A stretch of 23,003 bases of DNA from Candidatus Gastranaerophilales bacterium HUM_12 (GTDB lineage Bacteria; Cyanobacteriota; Vampirovibrionia; Gastranaerophilales; Gastranaerophilaceae): NCBI GenBank assembly GCA_002102825.1, contig DABJ01000036.1, positions 15,910 to 38,912 of the forward strand, written 5' to 3'. A program made the translations under genes and the position numbers. How positions within the stretch are numbered: the stretch's first letter is position 1; the number at the start of each line of letters is the position of its first letter. Below, in pieces: positions 13,604-22,508 of the stretch. A model generated the notes under the pieces. It saw only the letters and a list, made by a program, of their open reading frames with translations. It ran no database searches and had not been told where the DNA came from.

Positions 13604-16066
13604 ATGGTTGGTAAAATAAAAGTTAGAGGGGCAAGAGTTCACAATTTAAAGAATATCAATGTTGATATTCCATTGAATAAAATTGTCGGAATTGCCGGAG
13701 TTTCAGGTTCAGGTAAATCATCTCTGGCACTTGGAGTTTTGTATTCTGAGGGATCGAGAAGATATTTAGAAGCACTTTCAACTTATACAAGACGAAGAAT
13801 GACTCAGGCTGAAAAAGCTTTGGTTGATGAAATCCTGTATGTTCCGGCAGCACTTGCGCTACATCAAAGACCGGCAATTCCAGGGGTTAGGAGCACATTT
13901 GGAACAGGAACAGAGCTTCTAAACAGTTTAAGATTGATGTTTTCAAGACTTGCAAGTCATTGTTGCCCGAATGGTCATTATGTAGAACCGAGTTTGGCTG
14001 TAGCTGCGGAACAAGAATTAGTTTGTCCGGTGTGCGGAGAGAATTTTTATGCACCATCAGCAGAAGAATTGGCTTTTAATAGTCAAGGAGCTTGCAAAAC
14101 TTGTGGAGGAACAGGAATTGTTCGAACAGTGGATAAATCAACTTTAGTTCCTGATGATTCTTTGACAATAGATGAGGGTGCTGTTGCACCTTGGGGAACT
14201 TTGATGTGGTCACTTATGACAGATGTTTGTCGAGAAATGGGAGTCAGAACAAATATTCCGTTCAAAGATTTGACCGATAAGGAAAAAGATATTGTTTACA
14301 ACGGACCTGCTGAAAAGAAACATATCTTCTATAAGGCAAAAAATACAAACCAAGCAGGAGAACTTGATTTTACTTATTATAATGCAGTTTATACTGTTGA
14401 AAATGCTCTATCAAAAGTCAAAGATGAAAAGAGTATGAAACGTGTTGAAAAGTTCTTGAAACAAGATATTTGTCCTGACTGTCATGGAACAAGATTATCT
14501 GAAAAAGCAAGAACACCAAAACTAATGGGGCTTACACTTGACAAAGTTTGCGAAATGACACTATCAGATGTTATTGAGTGGGTAAAAAAAGTTCCTCAAT
14601 CTTTACCAAAAGAAATGGTGCCAATGGCAGAAAGTATTTGCGACTCTTTCCAATCTGTTGCAAAAAGGCTTATTGATTTGGGTTTAGGGTATTTAACACT
14701 TGATAGGGCATCTTCTACATTATCAACAGGAGAAAGACAACGAATGCAACTTGCAAGAGCTGTGCGTAACCGAACAACAGGGGTTTTGTACGTTCTTGAT
14801 GAGCCGTCAATCGGCTTACACCCATCAAATATTGTCGGGCTTCGTGGAGTTTTGCACGATTTGATTGAAGACGGAAATTCTGTGGTTTTAGTTGACCATG
14901 ATGTACAGATTTTGAAAGATTCAGATTGGATTATTGAAATGGGACCTCAGGCAGGTGTAAATGGCGGTTATGTTGTAGCAGAGGGTACAATTCCTGAAAT
15001 TATAGATAACAAAAAATCAATAATAGGGGGTTTTTTGTCTGATAAAGAAGAAGTGAAAATTCGTGAAAATATTTCTCCGGATATGATGTTTAAAAATGGT
15101 AAAATCCACTTAGAAACAAATTCTATCCATACTGTTAAACCTCTAAAAATTGACATTCCAAAAGGAAGATTAACAGTTGTTACCGGAGTTTCCGGTTCAG
15201 GTAAAACAACTATGGTTTTAGAAAGTCTTGTTCCGGCACTTGATTCTTTGACTTCTCAAAAGAAAATGCCTGAACATATTGTAAAGATTGAAGCAGACGG
15301 AATTAAGCAGGTCAAACTTATTGACGCAACTCCGATAGGGATAAATATTCGTTCAACTGTGGCAACTTATGCAAATATTCATGATGAACTTCGTAAGATT
15401 TTTGCAAAACTTCCACAATCAAAAGAAAATAAATATAAAGCCGGAGATTTTTCGTATAATACAGGCAAATTAAGATGTTCGGTATGCGATGGAACAGGGG
15501 TAATAAATCTAGATGTTCAATTTTTACCAGATGTTGAAATTCCGTGTCCTGAGTGTGGAGGTTCAAGATATTCAAAAATAGTTGAGGATATAAAATACAA
15601 AGGCAATTCTTTAGCAAAACTTATGTCAATGGACGTGAATACTGCAATTGATGCTTGTGACGATTTAAAATCTGTTCAACAGAGGTTGCAGGTTTTGAAA
15701 GATTTAGGTTTGGGTTACTTGACACTAGGTGAAGCTACTCCAAGTTTGTCGGGCGGAGAAGCTCAAAGGTTAAAACTTGCGAGTGAAATGAGAAAAGCCC
15801 AATCAGAATCTGTTTTTGTGTTTGATGAGCCTACAATCGGACTTCACCCGTTAGATGTTCGTACTTTATTGAATGTTTTTCAAACTTTGATTGATAATGG
15901 TGCTACAGTTGTTGTCATTGAACACGATTTAGATGTTATAAAAAATGCAGACTATATTATTGATATGGGACCGGAGGGTGGAAATGCCGGAGGAGAGGTG
16001 ATTTTTAGCGGTACACCATCAGAACTCCGCAACTGTAAAATCTCTAAAACTGCAAGATTTTTATAA
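13604..16066 (+). CDS. uvrA2: UvrA paralogue lacking the UvrB-binding domain (UvrA2-like ABC ATPase)
   Basis: An 820-residue twin-ABC ATPase, shorter than the roughly 940 residues of repair UvrA. First ATPase: Walker A G-V-S-G-S-G-K-S at 32-39, signature L-S-T-G-E-R-Q, Walker B V-L-D-E-P-S-I-G-L-H. Second: G-V-S-G-S-G-K-T near 528-535, L-S-G-G-E-A-Q-R, F-D-E-P-T-I-G-L-H. Zinc cysteine pairs are C-P-N-G-H/C-P-V-C-G, C-K-T-C-G-G, C-P-D-C-H and C-S-V-C-D/C-P-E-C-G. Between about residues 115 and 145, where repair UvrA carries the UvrB-binding domain, the chain runs straight from L-R-L-M-F-S-R-L to the first cysteines, so that domain is absent. Such class II/III UvrA proteins are linked to damage tolerance or resistance to DNA-binding drugs. 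The first-domain signature has Thr for Gly. AAGGAA lies about 11 bases upstream of the ATG. Confidence 0.88.
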   Translation: MVGKIKVRGARVHNLKNINVDIPLNKIVGIAGVSGSGKSSLALGVLYSEGSRRYLEALSTYTRRRMTQAEKALVDEILYVPAALALHQRPAIPGVRSTFGTGTELLNSLRLMFSRLASHCCPNGHYVEPSLAVAAEQELVCPVCGENFYAPSAEELAFNSQGACKTCGGTGIVRTVDKSTLVPDDSLTIDEGAVAPWGTLMWSLMTDVCREMGVRTNIPFKDLTDKEKDIVYNGPAEKKHIFYKAKNTNQAGELDFTYYNAVYTVENALSKVKDEKSMKRVEKFLKQDICPDCHGTRLSEKARTPKLMGLTLDKVCEMTLSDVIEWVKKVPQSLPKEMVPMAESICDSFQSVAKRLIDLGLGYLTLDRASSTLSTGERQRMQLARAVRNRTTGVLYVLDEPSIGLHPSNIVGLRGVLHDLIEDGNSVVLVDHDVQILKDSDWIIEMGPQAGVNGGYVVAEGTIPEIIDNKKSIIGGFLSDKEEVKIRENISPDMMFKNGKIHLETNSIHTVKPLKIDIPKGRLTVVTGVSGSGKTTMVLESLVPALDSLTSQKKMPEHIVKIEADGIKQVKLIDATPIGINIRSTVATYANIHDELRKIFAKLPQSKENKYKAGDFSYNTGKLRCSVCDGTGVINLDVQFLPDVEIPCPECGGSRYSKIVEDIKYKGNSLAKLMSMDVNTAIDACDDLKSVQQRLQVLKDLGLGYLTLGEATPSLSGGEAQRLKLASEMRKAQSESVFVFDEPTIGLHPLDVRTLLNVFQTLIDNGATVVVIEHDLDVIKNADYIIDMGPEGGNAGGEVIFSGTPSELRNCKISKTARFL

Positions 16067-16067
16067 T

Positions 16068-16103
16068 TTAAAATGCTCTCTATGTTTGTAGTATAATTGA
16101 TTT
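16068..16103 (+). promoter_or_regulatory. Leaderless promoter for the AGCS symporter
   Basis: TATAAT at 16092-16097 lies exactly six bases before the ATG at 16104, with TTAAAA (four of six consensus bases) 18 bp upstream at 16068-16073. There is no ribosome binding site, so a transcript starting at the ATG is predicted. Confidence 0.6.
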
Positions 16104-17564
16104 ATGAATTTAGATAGCCGAATTGATAGTATTTTATCGCCTGTTGCGAATAAAATTTCAGGATTGATTTTTTCACATGTGACTATTCACGGTATTCGTG
16201 TGGAATTTTTGATTTTGTTATTAATGATTGCGGCATTGTATTTTACAATCAGAACAAGATTTATCGGTTTTTGGGGCTTTAAACATGCTATTGATTTGAT
16301 TACTAAAAAATATAAACATGATGATATTTTAAAAAAGAAAAAACACGGAGAAGTTTCATCTTTTCAAGCTCTTACTGCAACTATTTCAGCTTCTGCCGGC
16401 ATGGGAAATGTTGTAGGTTCGGCTTTGGCGGTTTCTGTTGGGGGACCAGGGGTAATTTTTTGGATGATGATTGCCGGAGTTTTTTCAATGGCATTAAAAT
16501 TTGCGGAAGTTCTTTTAGGTATAAAATTCAGACAAATTAACAAAGACGGCTCTTCATCTGGAGGACCAATGTATTATATTATCAATGGTTTGCGAGCTGA
16601 GTGGATTAAACCTTACACCCCGTATCTTGCAAAGATTTATGCTGTATGCTGCGTGTTTGCAATGATTGGCGGTTGGAATTTATTTCAAATTAATGCGATT
16701 ACAACTCAAATTTCAAATGTTACAGGGTTATTTTCAAATGAAAGATGGATTTTCGGTTTGATTGTAGCAGTGATTACTTATGTTACTGTAATTGGCGGAA
16801 TTAAAGCTATCGGGAAGTTTACATCTAAAGTTACACCTGTAATGTGTACATTGTATGTATTTTCAGCTTTTATAATTTGTTTGTTAAATATTCACCATGT
16901 TCCACATACAATTTGTTTAATATTGAAAGAAGCATTCAAACCGCAAGCTATGATTTCCGGCGGAATTTGGGGTTGTATGCTATGGGGATTCAGACGAGCA
17001 ATGTTTGCAAACGAAGCAGGTTTAGGCACTGCGCCAATTGCTTTTTCTGCGGTTAGAACAAGTAAACCTGTAGCGCAAGCTTTTATCGCAATGTTACAAC
17101 CGTTTGTTGATACTGTTATTGTTGGTGCTGCTACGGCATTTATTATTGTTGTAACCGGTGCATACTTAAATACTACAGGCATTGAGGGTATTGAATTAAC
17201 TTCAAAAGCATTTGCAACTGTTTGTCCGTTCTTCCCAGTGTTACTAACATTTATGGCTGCTTGCTTTGTATTATCCACAATGCTTTGCGGTTCTTATTAC
17301 GGAACAAAAAGCTGGACATTTTTATTTGGCGAATCTAAATTTACGACAAGAACATTCCAAATAATTTACTGTTTATTTATTGTAATAGGTTCTGCTATGA
17401 ATTTGAAAAGTGTCGTAAATTTATCAGATGCGTTCACTCTATTTCTTGCCGTTCCAAATTTGATTGCAGTATTTTTATTATCTGATATAATAATGAAAGA
17501 ATTAAAAAGATATTGTAAAAAATACAATATTGGTTATTTTAAAAAGTTGAATGAAACTAAATAA
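16104..17564 (+). CDS. Sodium:alanine/glycine symporter, AGCS family
   Basis: A 486-residue polytopic transporter with about 10-11 hydrophobic helices. The family signature A-L-T-A-T-I-S-A-S-A-G-M-G-N-V-V-G spans residues 89-105, followed by G-G-P-G-V-I-F-W-M. Another conserved block, F-A-N-E-A-G-L-G-T-A-P-I-A-F-S-A, lies near 302-317. AGCS proteins import small neutral amino acids such as alanine or glycine with sodium. The N-terminal 30 residues form an amphipathic stretch before the first helix at about 33-49. It lies between uvrA2 and the glycosylase gene with its own leaderless-type promoter. Family identity is firm; the exact amino acid is not. Confidence 0.92.
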   Translation: MNLDSRIDSILSPVANKISGLIFSHVTIHGIRVEFLILLLMIAALYFTIRTRFIGFWGFKHAIDLITKKYKHDDILKKKKHGEVSSFQALTATISASAGMGNVVGSALAVSVGGPGVIFWMMIAGVFSMALKFAEVLLGIKFRQINKDGSSSGGPMYYIINGLRAEWIKPYTPYLAKIYAVCCVFAMIGGWNLFQINAITTQISNVTGLFSNERWIFGLIVAVITYVTVIGGIKAIGKFTSKVTPVMCTLYVFSAFIICLLNIHHVPHTICLILKEAFKPQAMISGGIWGCMLWGFRRAMFANEAGLGTAPIAFSAVRTSKPVAQAFIAMLQPFVDTVIVGAATAFIIVVTGAYLNTTGIEGIELTSKAFATVCPFFPVLLTFMAACFVLSTMLCGSYYGTKSWTFLFGESKFTTRTFQIIYCLFIVIGSAMNLKSVVNLSDAFTLFLAVPNLIAVFLLSDIIMKELKRYCKKYNIGYFKKLNETK

Positions 17565-17586
17565 CTTAATGAGGAGAGAGTAGTAA

Positions 17587-18234
17587 ATGATTAAAAAAGG
17601 CTGTTTAGATATACTTCAGTCAAAGTGCGAAAATTGTACAGATTGTGTATTAGCAAAAACTCGTAAGAATGTAGTTTTTTCTGACGGAAATCCGGAAACT
17701 GCAAGAATTGTTTTGATTGGTGAAGCTCCTGGTGAAAATGAAGATGAAACAGGTAAACCGTTTGTTGGCAGAGCAGGTCAATTGTTAAACAAATTCTTAG
17801 AAGAAGCAGGAATTTCAAGAGAAGAAGATTTGTATATTATTAACACCGTAAAATGCAGACCGCCGGAAAACAGGGTTCCGACTGATGTTGAAAAAGCTCT
17901 TTGTGAAAGATTTTTAACTGCACAAATTGATATTATGAATCCGCAAGCAATTATTTTCTGCGGTGCAACAGCTTTAAAATCATTCTGGAAAGATAAAAAA
18001 GTTCAAATTTCAAAAGTTAGAGGAAACTGGTTTGACGTAACAATTAATGGGAAAACATACAAAGCTATGGCTATTTTCCACCCATCATACTTGTTAAGAA
18101 ACCACTCAATGGAAGAAGGGTCACCAAGAAGATTAATGCAAGAAGATTTAGCAAAAATTAAATCTGAAATCTTGGGCGATAAACAGGTGTGTTCCACCTC
18201 CAACCCTTTCTCTAAGGAAATGGCTATGGTCTAA
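17587..18234 (+). CDS. Uracil-DNA glycosylase, family 4 (iron-sulfur type)
   Basis: A 215-residue base-excision repair enzyme that removes uracil from DNA. Motif A G-E-A-P-G-E-N-E is at 45-52, with F-V-G-R-A-G-Q-L-L following; the N-T-V-K-C-R-P-P-E-N-R block is at 86-96; the DNA-intercalation motif H-P-S-Y-L-L-R is at 166-172. The four 4Fe-4S ligands should be Cys17, Cys20, Cys90 and Cys106; an extra Cys14 lies nearby. A GGAGAG ribosome binding site precedes the ATG. The C-terminal tail beyond about residue 198 is variable. It is followed by a strong terminator. Confidence 0.93.
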   Translation: MIKKGCLDILQSKCENCTDCVLAKTRKNVVFSDGNPETARIVLIGEAPGENEDETGKPFVGRAGQLLNKFLEEAGISREEDLYIINTVKCRPPENRVPTDVEKALCERFLTAQIDIMNPQAIIFCGATALKSFWKDKKVQISKVRGNWFDVTINGKTYKAMAIFHPSYLLRNHSMEEGSPRRLMQEDLAKIKSEILGDKQVCSTSNPFSKEMAMV

Positions 18235-18264
18235 TAACAATTTGAAATTTATATCATATTCAAG

Positions 18265-18299
18265 AAAAGAAGCAGTTAAATCATAACTGCTTCTTTTTT
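18265..18299 (+). terminator. Strong Rho-independent terminator after the glycosylase gene
   Basis: A perfect 14-bp stem (18265-18278 with 18284-18297) contains GAAGCAGTTA and its complement, with the 5-base loop AATCA, and ends in a run of T. It closes the uvrA2-symporter-glycosylase region before the chaperone genes. Confidence 0.92.
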
Positions 18300-18330
18300 A
18301 CCTCAAATATTAAAAAAAAATAAATTTCCC

Positions 18331-18358
18331 TTGTGAATTTAGTTTGATACTTTATAAT
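18331..18358 (+). promoter_or_regulatory. Promoter of the grpE-dnaJ operon
   Basis: TTGTGA (18331-18336) and TATAAT (18353-18358) are spaced 16 bp apart. A start near 18365 gives a leader of about 28 bases carrying GAAGGGA before the ATG at 18393. No CIRCE inverted repeat (TTAGCACTC-N9-GAGTGCTAA) is visible, so HrcA control is not supported. Confidence 0.6.
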
Positions 18359-18392
18359 GAAGATATATAATAATGTTGTGAAGGGAAAAATT

Positions 18393-18995
18393 ATGACACA
18401 TAAAAATTCAAATCCGTTTAGTAATGACGATGTAATCAAAGATGAAAACAAAGAAGAAAATAATGTAGAAACTTCTGAAACTGAAGCTAAAACAGAAGAA
18501 GAAACAAAAGATACTTCTGATAAAAAAGATGAGTCAAAAAATGAAGAATATTCAAAATTGAAAGCAGATTACGATAAATTAAATCAACAGTATGTTCGTT
18601 TAGCTGCTGACTTTGACAACTTTAGAAAACGTCAAGAACAAGAACGTGAAAATTTGATTAAATATGGAACAGAAGCAGCTTTGAAAAAAATGATTGAAGT
18701 TCTTGATAATTTTGAACGTGGTCAAAAAGCATTGGAAAATGTTGAAGATTGCGAAAAAGTTAAAGAAAGTTTTAACCTTGTACATAAACAAGTTCACGAA
18801 GCATTATCAAAACTTGGACTAGAAGAGATTAAAGCTGTAGGAGAAGAATTTGACCCTAATTTCCATGAAGCAGTTATGCAAACACCAACAAGTGAACACC
18901 CGGAACATACTGTAATCAATGAATTACAAAAAGGGTATAAATTAGGTGATAAAGTTCTAAGACCTACACTTGTAAACGTTGCAACTGCCGAATAG
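18393..18995 (+). CDS. grpE: Nucleotide exchange factor GrpE
   Basis: A 200-residue co-chaperone that releases ADP from DnaK. The first 50 residues are acidic and disordered (Glu/Thr/Lys rich), followed by the long dimerising coiled coil with A-D-F-D-N-F-R-K-R, then the beta domain with G-E-E-F-D-P-N-F-H-E-A-V and G-Y-K-L-G-D-K-V-L-R-P-T-L-V, the C-terminal signature. An upstream in-frame ATG at 18357 overlaps the -10 box and cannot be the start; GAAGGGA supports 18393. dnaJ follows 39 bp later. dnaK is not between them and must be elsewhere. Confidence 0.95.
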   Translation: MTHKNSNPFSNDDVIKDENKEENNVETSETEAKTEEETKDTSDKKDESKNEEYSKLKADYDKLNQQYVRLAADFDNFRKRQEQERENLIKYGTEAALKKMIEVLDNFERGQKALENVEDCEKVKESFNLVHKQVHEALSKLGLEEIKAVGEEFDPNFHEAVMQTPTSEHPEHTVINELQKGYKLGDKVLRPTLVNVATAE

Positions 18996-19034
18996 TTACA
19001 GATTTGAGGATTTAAAAGGAAGTATTAAGAGAAA

Positions 19035-20162
19035 ATGGCAGATTACTACGAAATATTAGGCGTTACAAAAGAGGCGACCAAAGAAGAAATAAAAGTTGCT
19101 TTTAGACAAAAAGCAAGAAAATTACACCCAGATGTTAACAAGGCTCCAGATGCTGAGGAAAGATTTAAAGAGCTTGGCAAAGCTTATGAAACACTATCTG
19201 ATGATAACAAAAGAGCAACTTATGACAGATATGGTGAAGAGGGTTTGAAAAATGCGGGTTTTGATACCAACGGACCTTTCGCGGGAGGTTTTGGCGATAT
19301 CAATGATATTTTCGAAAGCTTCTTTGGAGGTTTTGGTGGATTTGGCTTTGGCGGTGGCGGGGTTGACCCGAATGCCCCTCAGCGAGGTGATGATTTAAGA
19401 TATGATGTTAAATTGAAATTCGAAGAAGCTGCTTTCGGCATTAACAAAGAAATAAAATTTGACCATCTTGAAACTTGTCCTGATTGCCACGGAACAGGTG
19501 CAGAAGCCGGTACTCAAAAGAAAACTTGCCCGCAATGTAATGGTTCCGGACAGGTTAAAACCGTGACAAGAACACCACTTGGTAATTTTGCTCAAATTAC
19601 TACTTGTCCGCATTGTAAGGGTAAAGGTCAAGTTATTGACAAACCTTGCAAAACTTGTAAAGGACATGGTCAAGTAAATAAGGAAAAGAAAGTTGAAATT
19701 AAAATTCCGGCCGGTGTTGACAATATGTCAAAAATCCGTGTTTCTAAAGAGGGGGATTGCGGAATTAATGGCGGACCAAATGGCGATTTGTTTGTAGTAA
19801 TTCACGTTGAACCATCAAATTATTACAAACGTGATGGGATTAATGTATTTACGGAACTTGAAATTTCCCCTGCTCAAGCTGTAGTTGGTGATATTATTTC
19901 AATCAAAACTCTTGACGGTGAAAAAGAGATTCAAATCCCTGCCGGTTCTCAACATGGACATCTTCTAAAAATTAAAGGAGCAGGAATTCCAATTATTACA
20001 AGACCATCTCAGCGCGGTGACCATATTGTAGTTTTGAAAATTAAAGTTCCAACAAAATTGAATGAAGAGGAAAAAGTTCTTTACCAAAAATTGTACGAAA
20101 TTCAAACCGGTAAAAAACCTCAAAAATCAATTATGTCAAAAGTTAAAGGAGTTTTTAAATAA
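19035..20162 (+). CDS. dnaJ: Chaperone DnaJ (type I Hsp40)
   Basis: A 375-residue full-length type I J-protein. The J domain occupies 1-70 with H-P-D at 31-33; a Gly/Phe-rich linker spans about 75-110; four C-x-x-C-x-G-x-G zinc repeats start at Cys149, Cys166, Cys192 and Cys206; C-terminal substrate-binding beta domains follow. It delivers unfolded proteins to DnaK and stimulates its ATPase. AAGGAAG lies about 12 bases upstream of the ATG. The next gene starts one base after its stop, with its ribosome site inside the dnaJ end. Confidence 0.96.
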   Translation: MADYYEILGVTKEATKEEIKVAFRQKARKLHPDVNKAPDAEERFKELGKAYETLSDDNKRATYDRYGEEGLKNAGFDTNGPFAGGFGDINDIFESFFGGFGGFGFGGGGVDPNAPQRGDDLRYDVKLKFEEAAFGINKEIKFDHLETCPDCHGTGAEAGTQKKTCPQCNGSGQVKTVTRTPLGNFAQITTCPHCKGKGQVIDKPCKTCKGHGQVNKEKKVEIKIPAGVDNMSKIRVSKEGDCGINGGPNGDLFVVIHVEPSNYYKRDGINVFTELEISPAQAVVGDIISIKTLDGEKEIQIPAGSQHGHLLKIKGAGIPIITRPSQRGDHIVVLKIKVPTKLNEEEKVLYQKLYEIQTGKKPQKSIMSKVKGVFK

Positions 20163-20163
20163 T

Positions 20164-21582
20164 ATGCGCAAATTGTTGTTAACTTTAATGTTATGTATGT
20201 TTTCCGGTGGAATTGCTTTGGCTGAACAAGTTCCGGTTGGCATTCAGGACTTTGTGAATAAATCTTTTCCAAATACAAATTTTAGATTTGACGGAGTGGT
20301 AATTCTTCCTGATAATACAATGTATTTGCCGATTTTTCCTGCTAAAGTTCAAAATGTTGACAAAGTTGGAATAAAAACAACTTATCCGTCAAATGAAACA
20401 CTTAAACAAAAACCGGATATGGTGATTTTTAATAACAATTATTCGCTTTTAAAAGTTATAAATACGAACGGTAAAAAGACTGTAATCAATATGTTAAACC
20501 CGCCTGATGAAATTCAATCAGGACTTTTGCCTCAAGATATTTTACTTCCAAAAGGTCTTGTTATTCCGGAAACCTTGAAAGGTATTATCGGTGATATTGA
20601 TGTTTCAACAACCCAAGATACAGGTTTGAGAATTAATAATCCTAAAAACAAAACAAAGAGAAATGCGGTTACACCTGTTGAACAGTTGAATAACAAAACT
20701 TTTTACATTGCATCTGGAAGAAATAAAAATATTCAAGTAATAAGTTCAAATTCCAAAACTCCGGAATATACACTTGAACAAGATGGAATTATCAATGATA
20801 TGAAGTGTTATAATGGTGAGTTTTTACTTGTCACTTATTTTGACTCCAAAACCTTGAACGTTATTTCTTTAAAAGATGAAAAAGTTATCAAAGAAGTTCA
20901 TTTTGACGTCGTTCCGGAGCAAATTATTATTGATAACAACAATAAGATTGCGTATGTTTCGGCCGGTTCAAATTCAAGTATTTATATCCTAAATCTTGAA
21001 ACAATGACCTTGAAAAAACAATTAAAAATCAACGGCATGTGCGAAAAATTAACACTTTCTGAAGATGGAACAAAGATGTTCTATGTTGATAGAAACAAAA
21101 ACGATATTTGGGCAATTGAACTTGATAACAATTATTTGCTAAAAAATATCGGAAGTTTTCCTAATATTTCAAAAATTGCCTATGTGAATGGCAAAATTTA
21201 CATTATCAGCAGAACTCAGAACAGATTAGCAATTGTTGATTACGAAACGATGGGTTTGATGTCAGAGTTGGAAGTTTGCGAAAAACCCGTGGATATGTAC
21301 GTTCACAATGGTGAATTGTATATCTTGGGTGCTGCAGAAAACTTGATTGAAGTTCTAAACACGCAAGATGACGTTATCACAGATAAGTTTTTCTTGAATA
21401 CAAATGCATTCGCAACAAATATTTCTCCAATTGAAAATACAGATATGATAATGATTACCAATGCTCGTTCAGGTCTTTATTCGGTAATTGATACAACAAG
21501 CAAAGATATTGTGAAAACAAGTCCTTTAGATGTTCCTGTTCGAACAATAGTAATTACAAACAAGGTGAAAACAATAAAATGA
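20164..21582 (+). CDS. Secreted YncE/YVTN-like beta-propeller protein
   Basis: A 472-residue exported protein. The ATG at 20164 is chosen because it begins a clean signal peptide (M-R-K, hydrophobic core, then G-G-I-A-L-A before Glu19-Gln), and AAAGGAG lies about 12 bases upstream; an in-frame ATG within dnaJ at 20062 would bury that signal. Residues 20-190 form an unassigned N-terminal region. From about 200 to the end, repeated blades are visible, such as I-A-Y-V-S-A-G-S-N-S-S-I-Y-I-L-N and K-M-F-Y-V-D-R-N-K-N-D-I-W-A-I, as in YncE-type seven-bladed propellers. The function is unknown; binding of DNA, peptidoglycan or protein in the periplasm is possible. It overlaps the methyltransferase gene by 4 bp. 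Confidence 0.78.
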   Translation: MRKLLLTLMLCMFSGGIALAEQVPVGIQDFVNKSFPNTNFRFDGVVILPDNTMYLPIFPAKVQNVDKVGIKTTYPSNETLKQKPDMVIFNNNYSLLKVINTNGKKTVINMLNPPDEIQSGLLPQDILLPKGLVIPETLKGIIGDIDVSTTQDTGLRINNPKNKTKRNAVTPVEQLNNKTFYIASGRNKNIQVISSNSKTPEYTLEQDGIINDMKCYNGEFLLVTYFDSKTLNVISLKDEKVIKEVHFDVVPEQIIIDNNNKIAYVSAGSNSSIYILNLETMTLKKQLKINGMCEKLTLSEDGTKMFYVDRNKNDIWAIELDNNYLLKNIGSFPNISKIAYVNGKIYIISRTQNRLAIVDYETMGLMSELEVCEKPVDMYVHNGELYILGAAENLIEVLNTQDDVITDKFFLNTNAFATNISPIENTDMIMITNARSGLYSVIDTTSKDIVKTSPLDVPVRTIVITNKVKTIK

Positions 21583-22151
21583 TGATTGATACATTTGACA
21601 CAACAACGCAAGAGGTTTTAAAAGAACTTGAAAAGACACAAAAGCAGTTTTGGAACATTTCTCGTCTAACTGCCGAATTTTTGTATAATTTAATAGTCGA
21701 TTCAAAAGCTAAAAGTGTAGTTGAAGTTGGAACATCAAATGGTTATTCCGGAATTTGGATTGGCAAGGCTTTGAAAAAAACAGGTGGAAAACTTACCACT
21801 ATTGAGTTTTATGACAAAAGACTTGATATTGCAAAAGAAAACTTCCAAAAATGTGGAGTTGCAGACATTATTGATACTCGAAAGGGTGATGCTGCAACAA
21901 TTCTGGAATATTTACCGGAAGACTTTAGAATTGATTTTGCGTTTGTTGATGCAAATAAAGCCCAATACATCAAATTTTTCCATCTAATTGAACCACACTT
22001 GAATGTTGGTGGTTACATAGCATGCGACAACGTAATTTCGCATGCCACAAAGGTTCAGACATTTATAGATGATATAAATGCTAATCCTAATTATGAAAAT
22101 GTTGTTTTGCCACTGCCTGCAGGCTTATCTTTAGCAAAAAAACTAAGATAA
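21579..22151 (+). CDS. Class I SAM-dependent O-methyltransferase, CCoAOMT family
   Basis: A 190-residue Rossmann methyltransferase close to the usual length of bacterial caffeoyl-CoA/catechol-type O-methyltransferases. The SAM motif V-V-E-V-G-T-S-N-G-Y-S-G spans 47-58; an acidic residue in T-I-E-F-Y-D follows strand 2 at 74-79; F-V-D-A-N-K (122-127) and C-D-N-V (149-152) supply the metal-binding aspartates and Asn. These enzymes methylate a hydroxyl on an aromatic or catechol-like substrate with a divalent metal. ATG codons at 21579 and 21582 are adjacent; both overlap the stop of the propeller gene. The substrate is unknown. Confidence 0.86.
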   Translation: MMIDTFDTTTQEVLKELEKTQKQFWNISRLTAEFLYNLIVDSKAKSVVEVGTSNGYSGIWIGKALKKTGGKLTTIEFYDKRLDIAKENFQKCGVADIIDTRKGDAATILEYLPEDFRIDFAFVDANKAQYIKFFHLIEPHLNVGGYIACDNVISHATKVQTFIDDINANPNYENVVLPLPAGLSLAKKLR

Positions 22152-22187
22152 TTTTATGTGTTTATTAATTTGAAAAAGGAGAAAAAA

Positions 22188-22508
22188 ATGAGCGAAGATT
22201 GTATTTTTTGTAAAATAATAAACGGTGATTTTGGAACAGAATTTGTATATGAAACTGAAAATACGGTTGTTTTCAATGATATACACCCAAAGGCACCTGT
22301 TCACATGTTAGTATGTCCTAAAAAGCATATCGCCTCCTTAAATGAACTTGAAGATAAAGAATTAATGGCAGAACTTTTACAAACAGTAAAAGATGCTGCA
22401 AAAAAAGCCGGCTTAAAATCTTATAAAACCCAAATTAACACAGGAAAAGAAGCAGGACAGGAAGTTTTCCATTTGCATATCCATGTTATGGGCAAAAAAA
22501 GTGCATAA
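22188..22508 (+). CDS. hinT: HIT-family purine nucleotide phosphoramidase, HinT-like
   Basis: A 106-residue histidine-triad protein. It begins with C-I-F-C-K-I-I-N-G, contains F-N-D-I-H-P-K-A-P-V-H and K-K-H-I, and ends with the catalytic H-L-H-I-H-V-M-G. It hydrolyses nucleoside phosphoramidates such as AMP-lysine. The ATG at 22188 follows AAAGGAG (a strong ribosome site) and is preferred over an in-frame GTG at 22158. The final codons overlap the T tract of a leftward terminator belonging to a candidate small RNA on the other strand. Confidence 0.93.
   Translation: MSEDCIFCKIINGDFGTEFVYETENTVVFNDIHPKAPVHMLVCPKKHIASLNELEDKELMAELLQTVKDAAKKAGLKSYKTQINTGKEAGQEVFHLHIHVMGKKSA

Noticed and set aside
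16892..17278. 128-residue minus-strand reading frame inside the symporter gene
   Set aside because: It is a shadow of the well-conserved AGCS gene, with no ribosome site or promoter of its own.
18300..18392. CIRCE element or HrcA control ahead of grpE
   Set aside because: The characteristic 9-9-9 inverted repeat is not present in the leader or promoter.
20062..20163. Longer propeller protein starting inside dnaJ
   Set aside because: The extra 34 residues are an out-of-frame reading of dnaJ and would bury the signal peptide that begins at 20164.
21579..22151. The O-methyltransferase as the missing ApeB
   Set aside because: It is a CCoAOMT-type enzyme about 10 kb away in another operon; nothing in the sequence ties it to the cluster.
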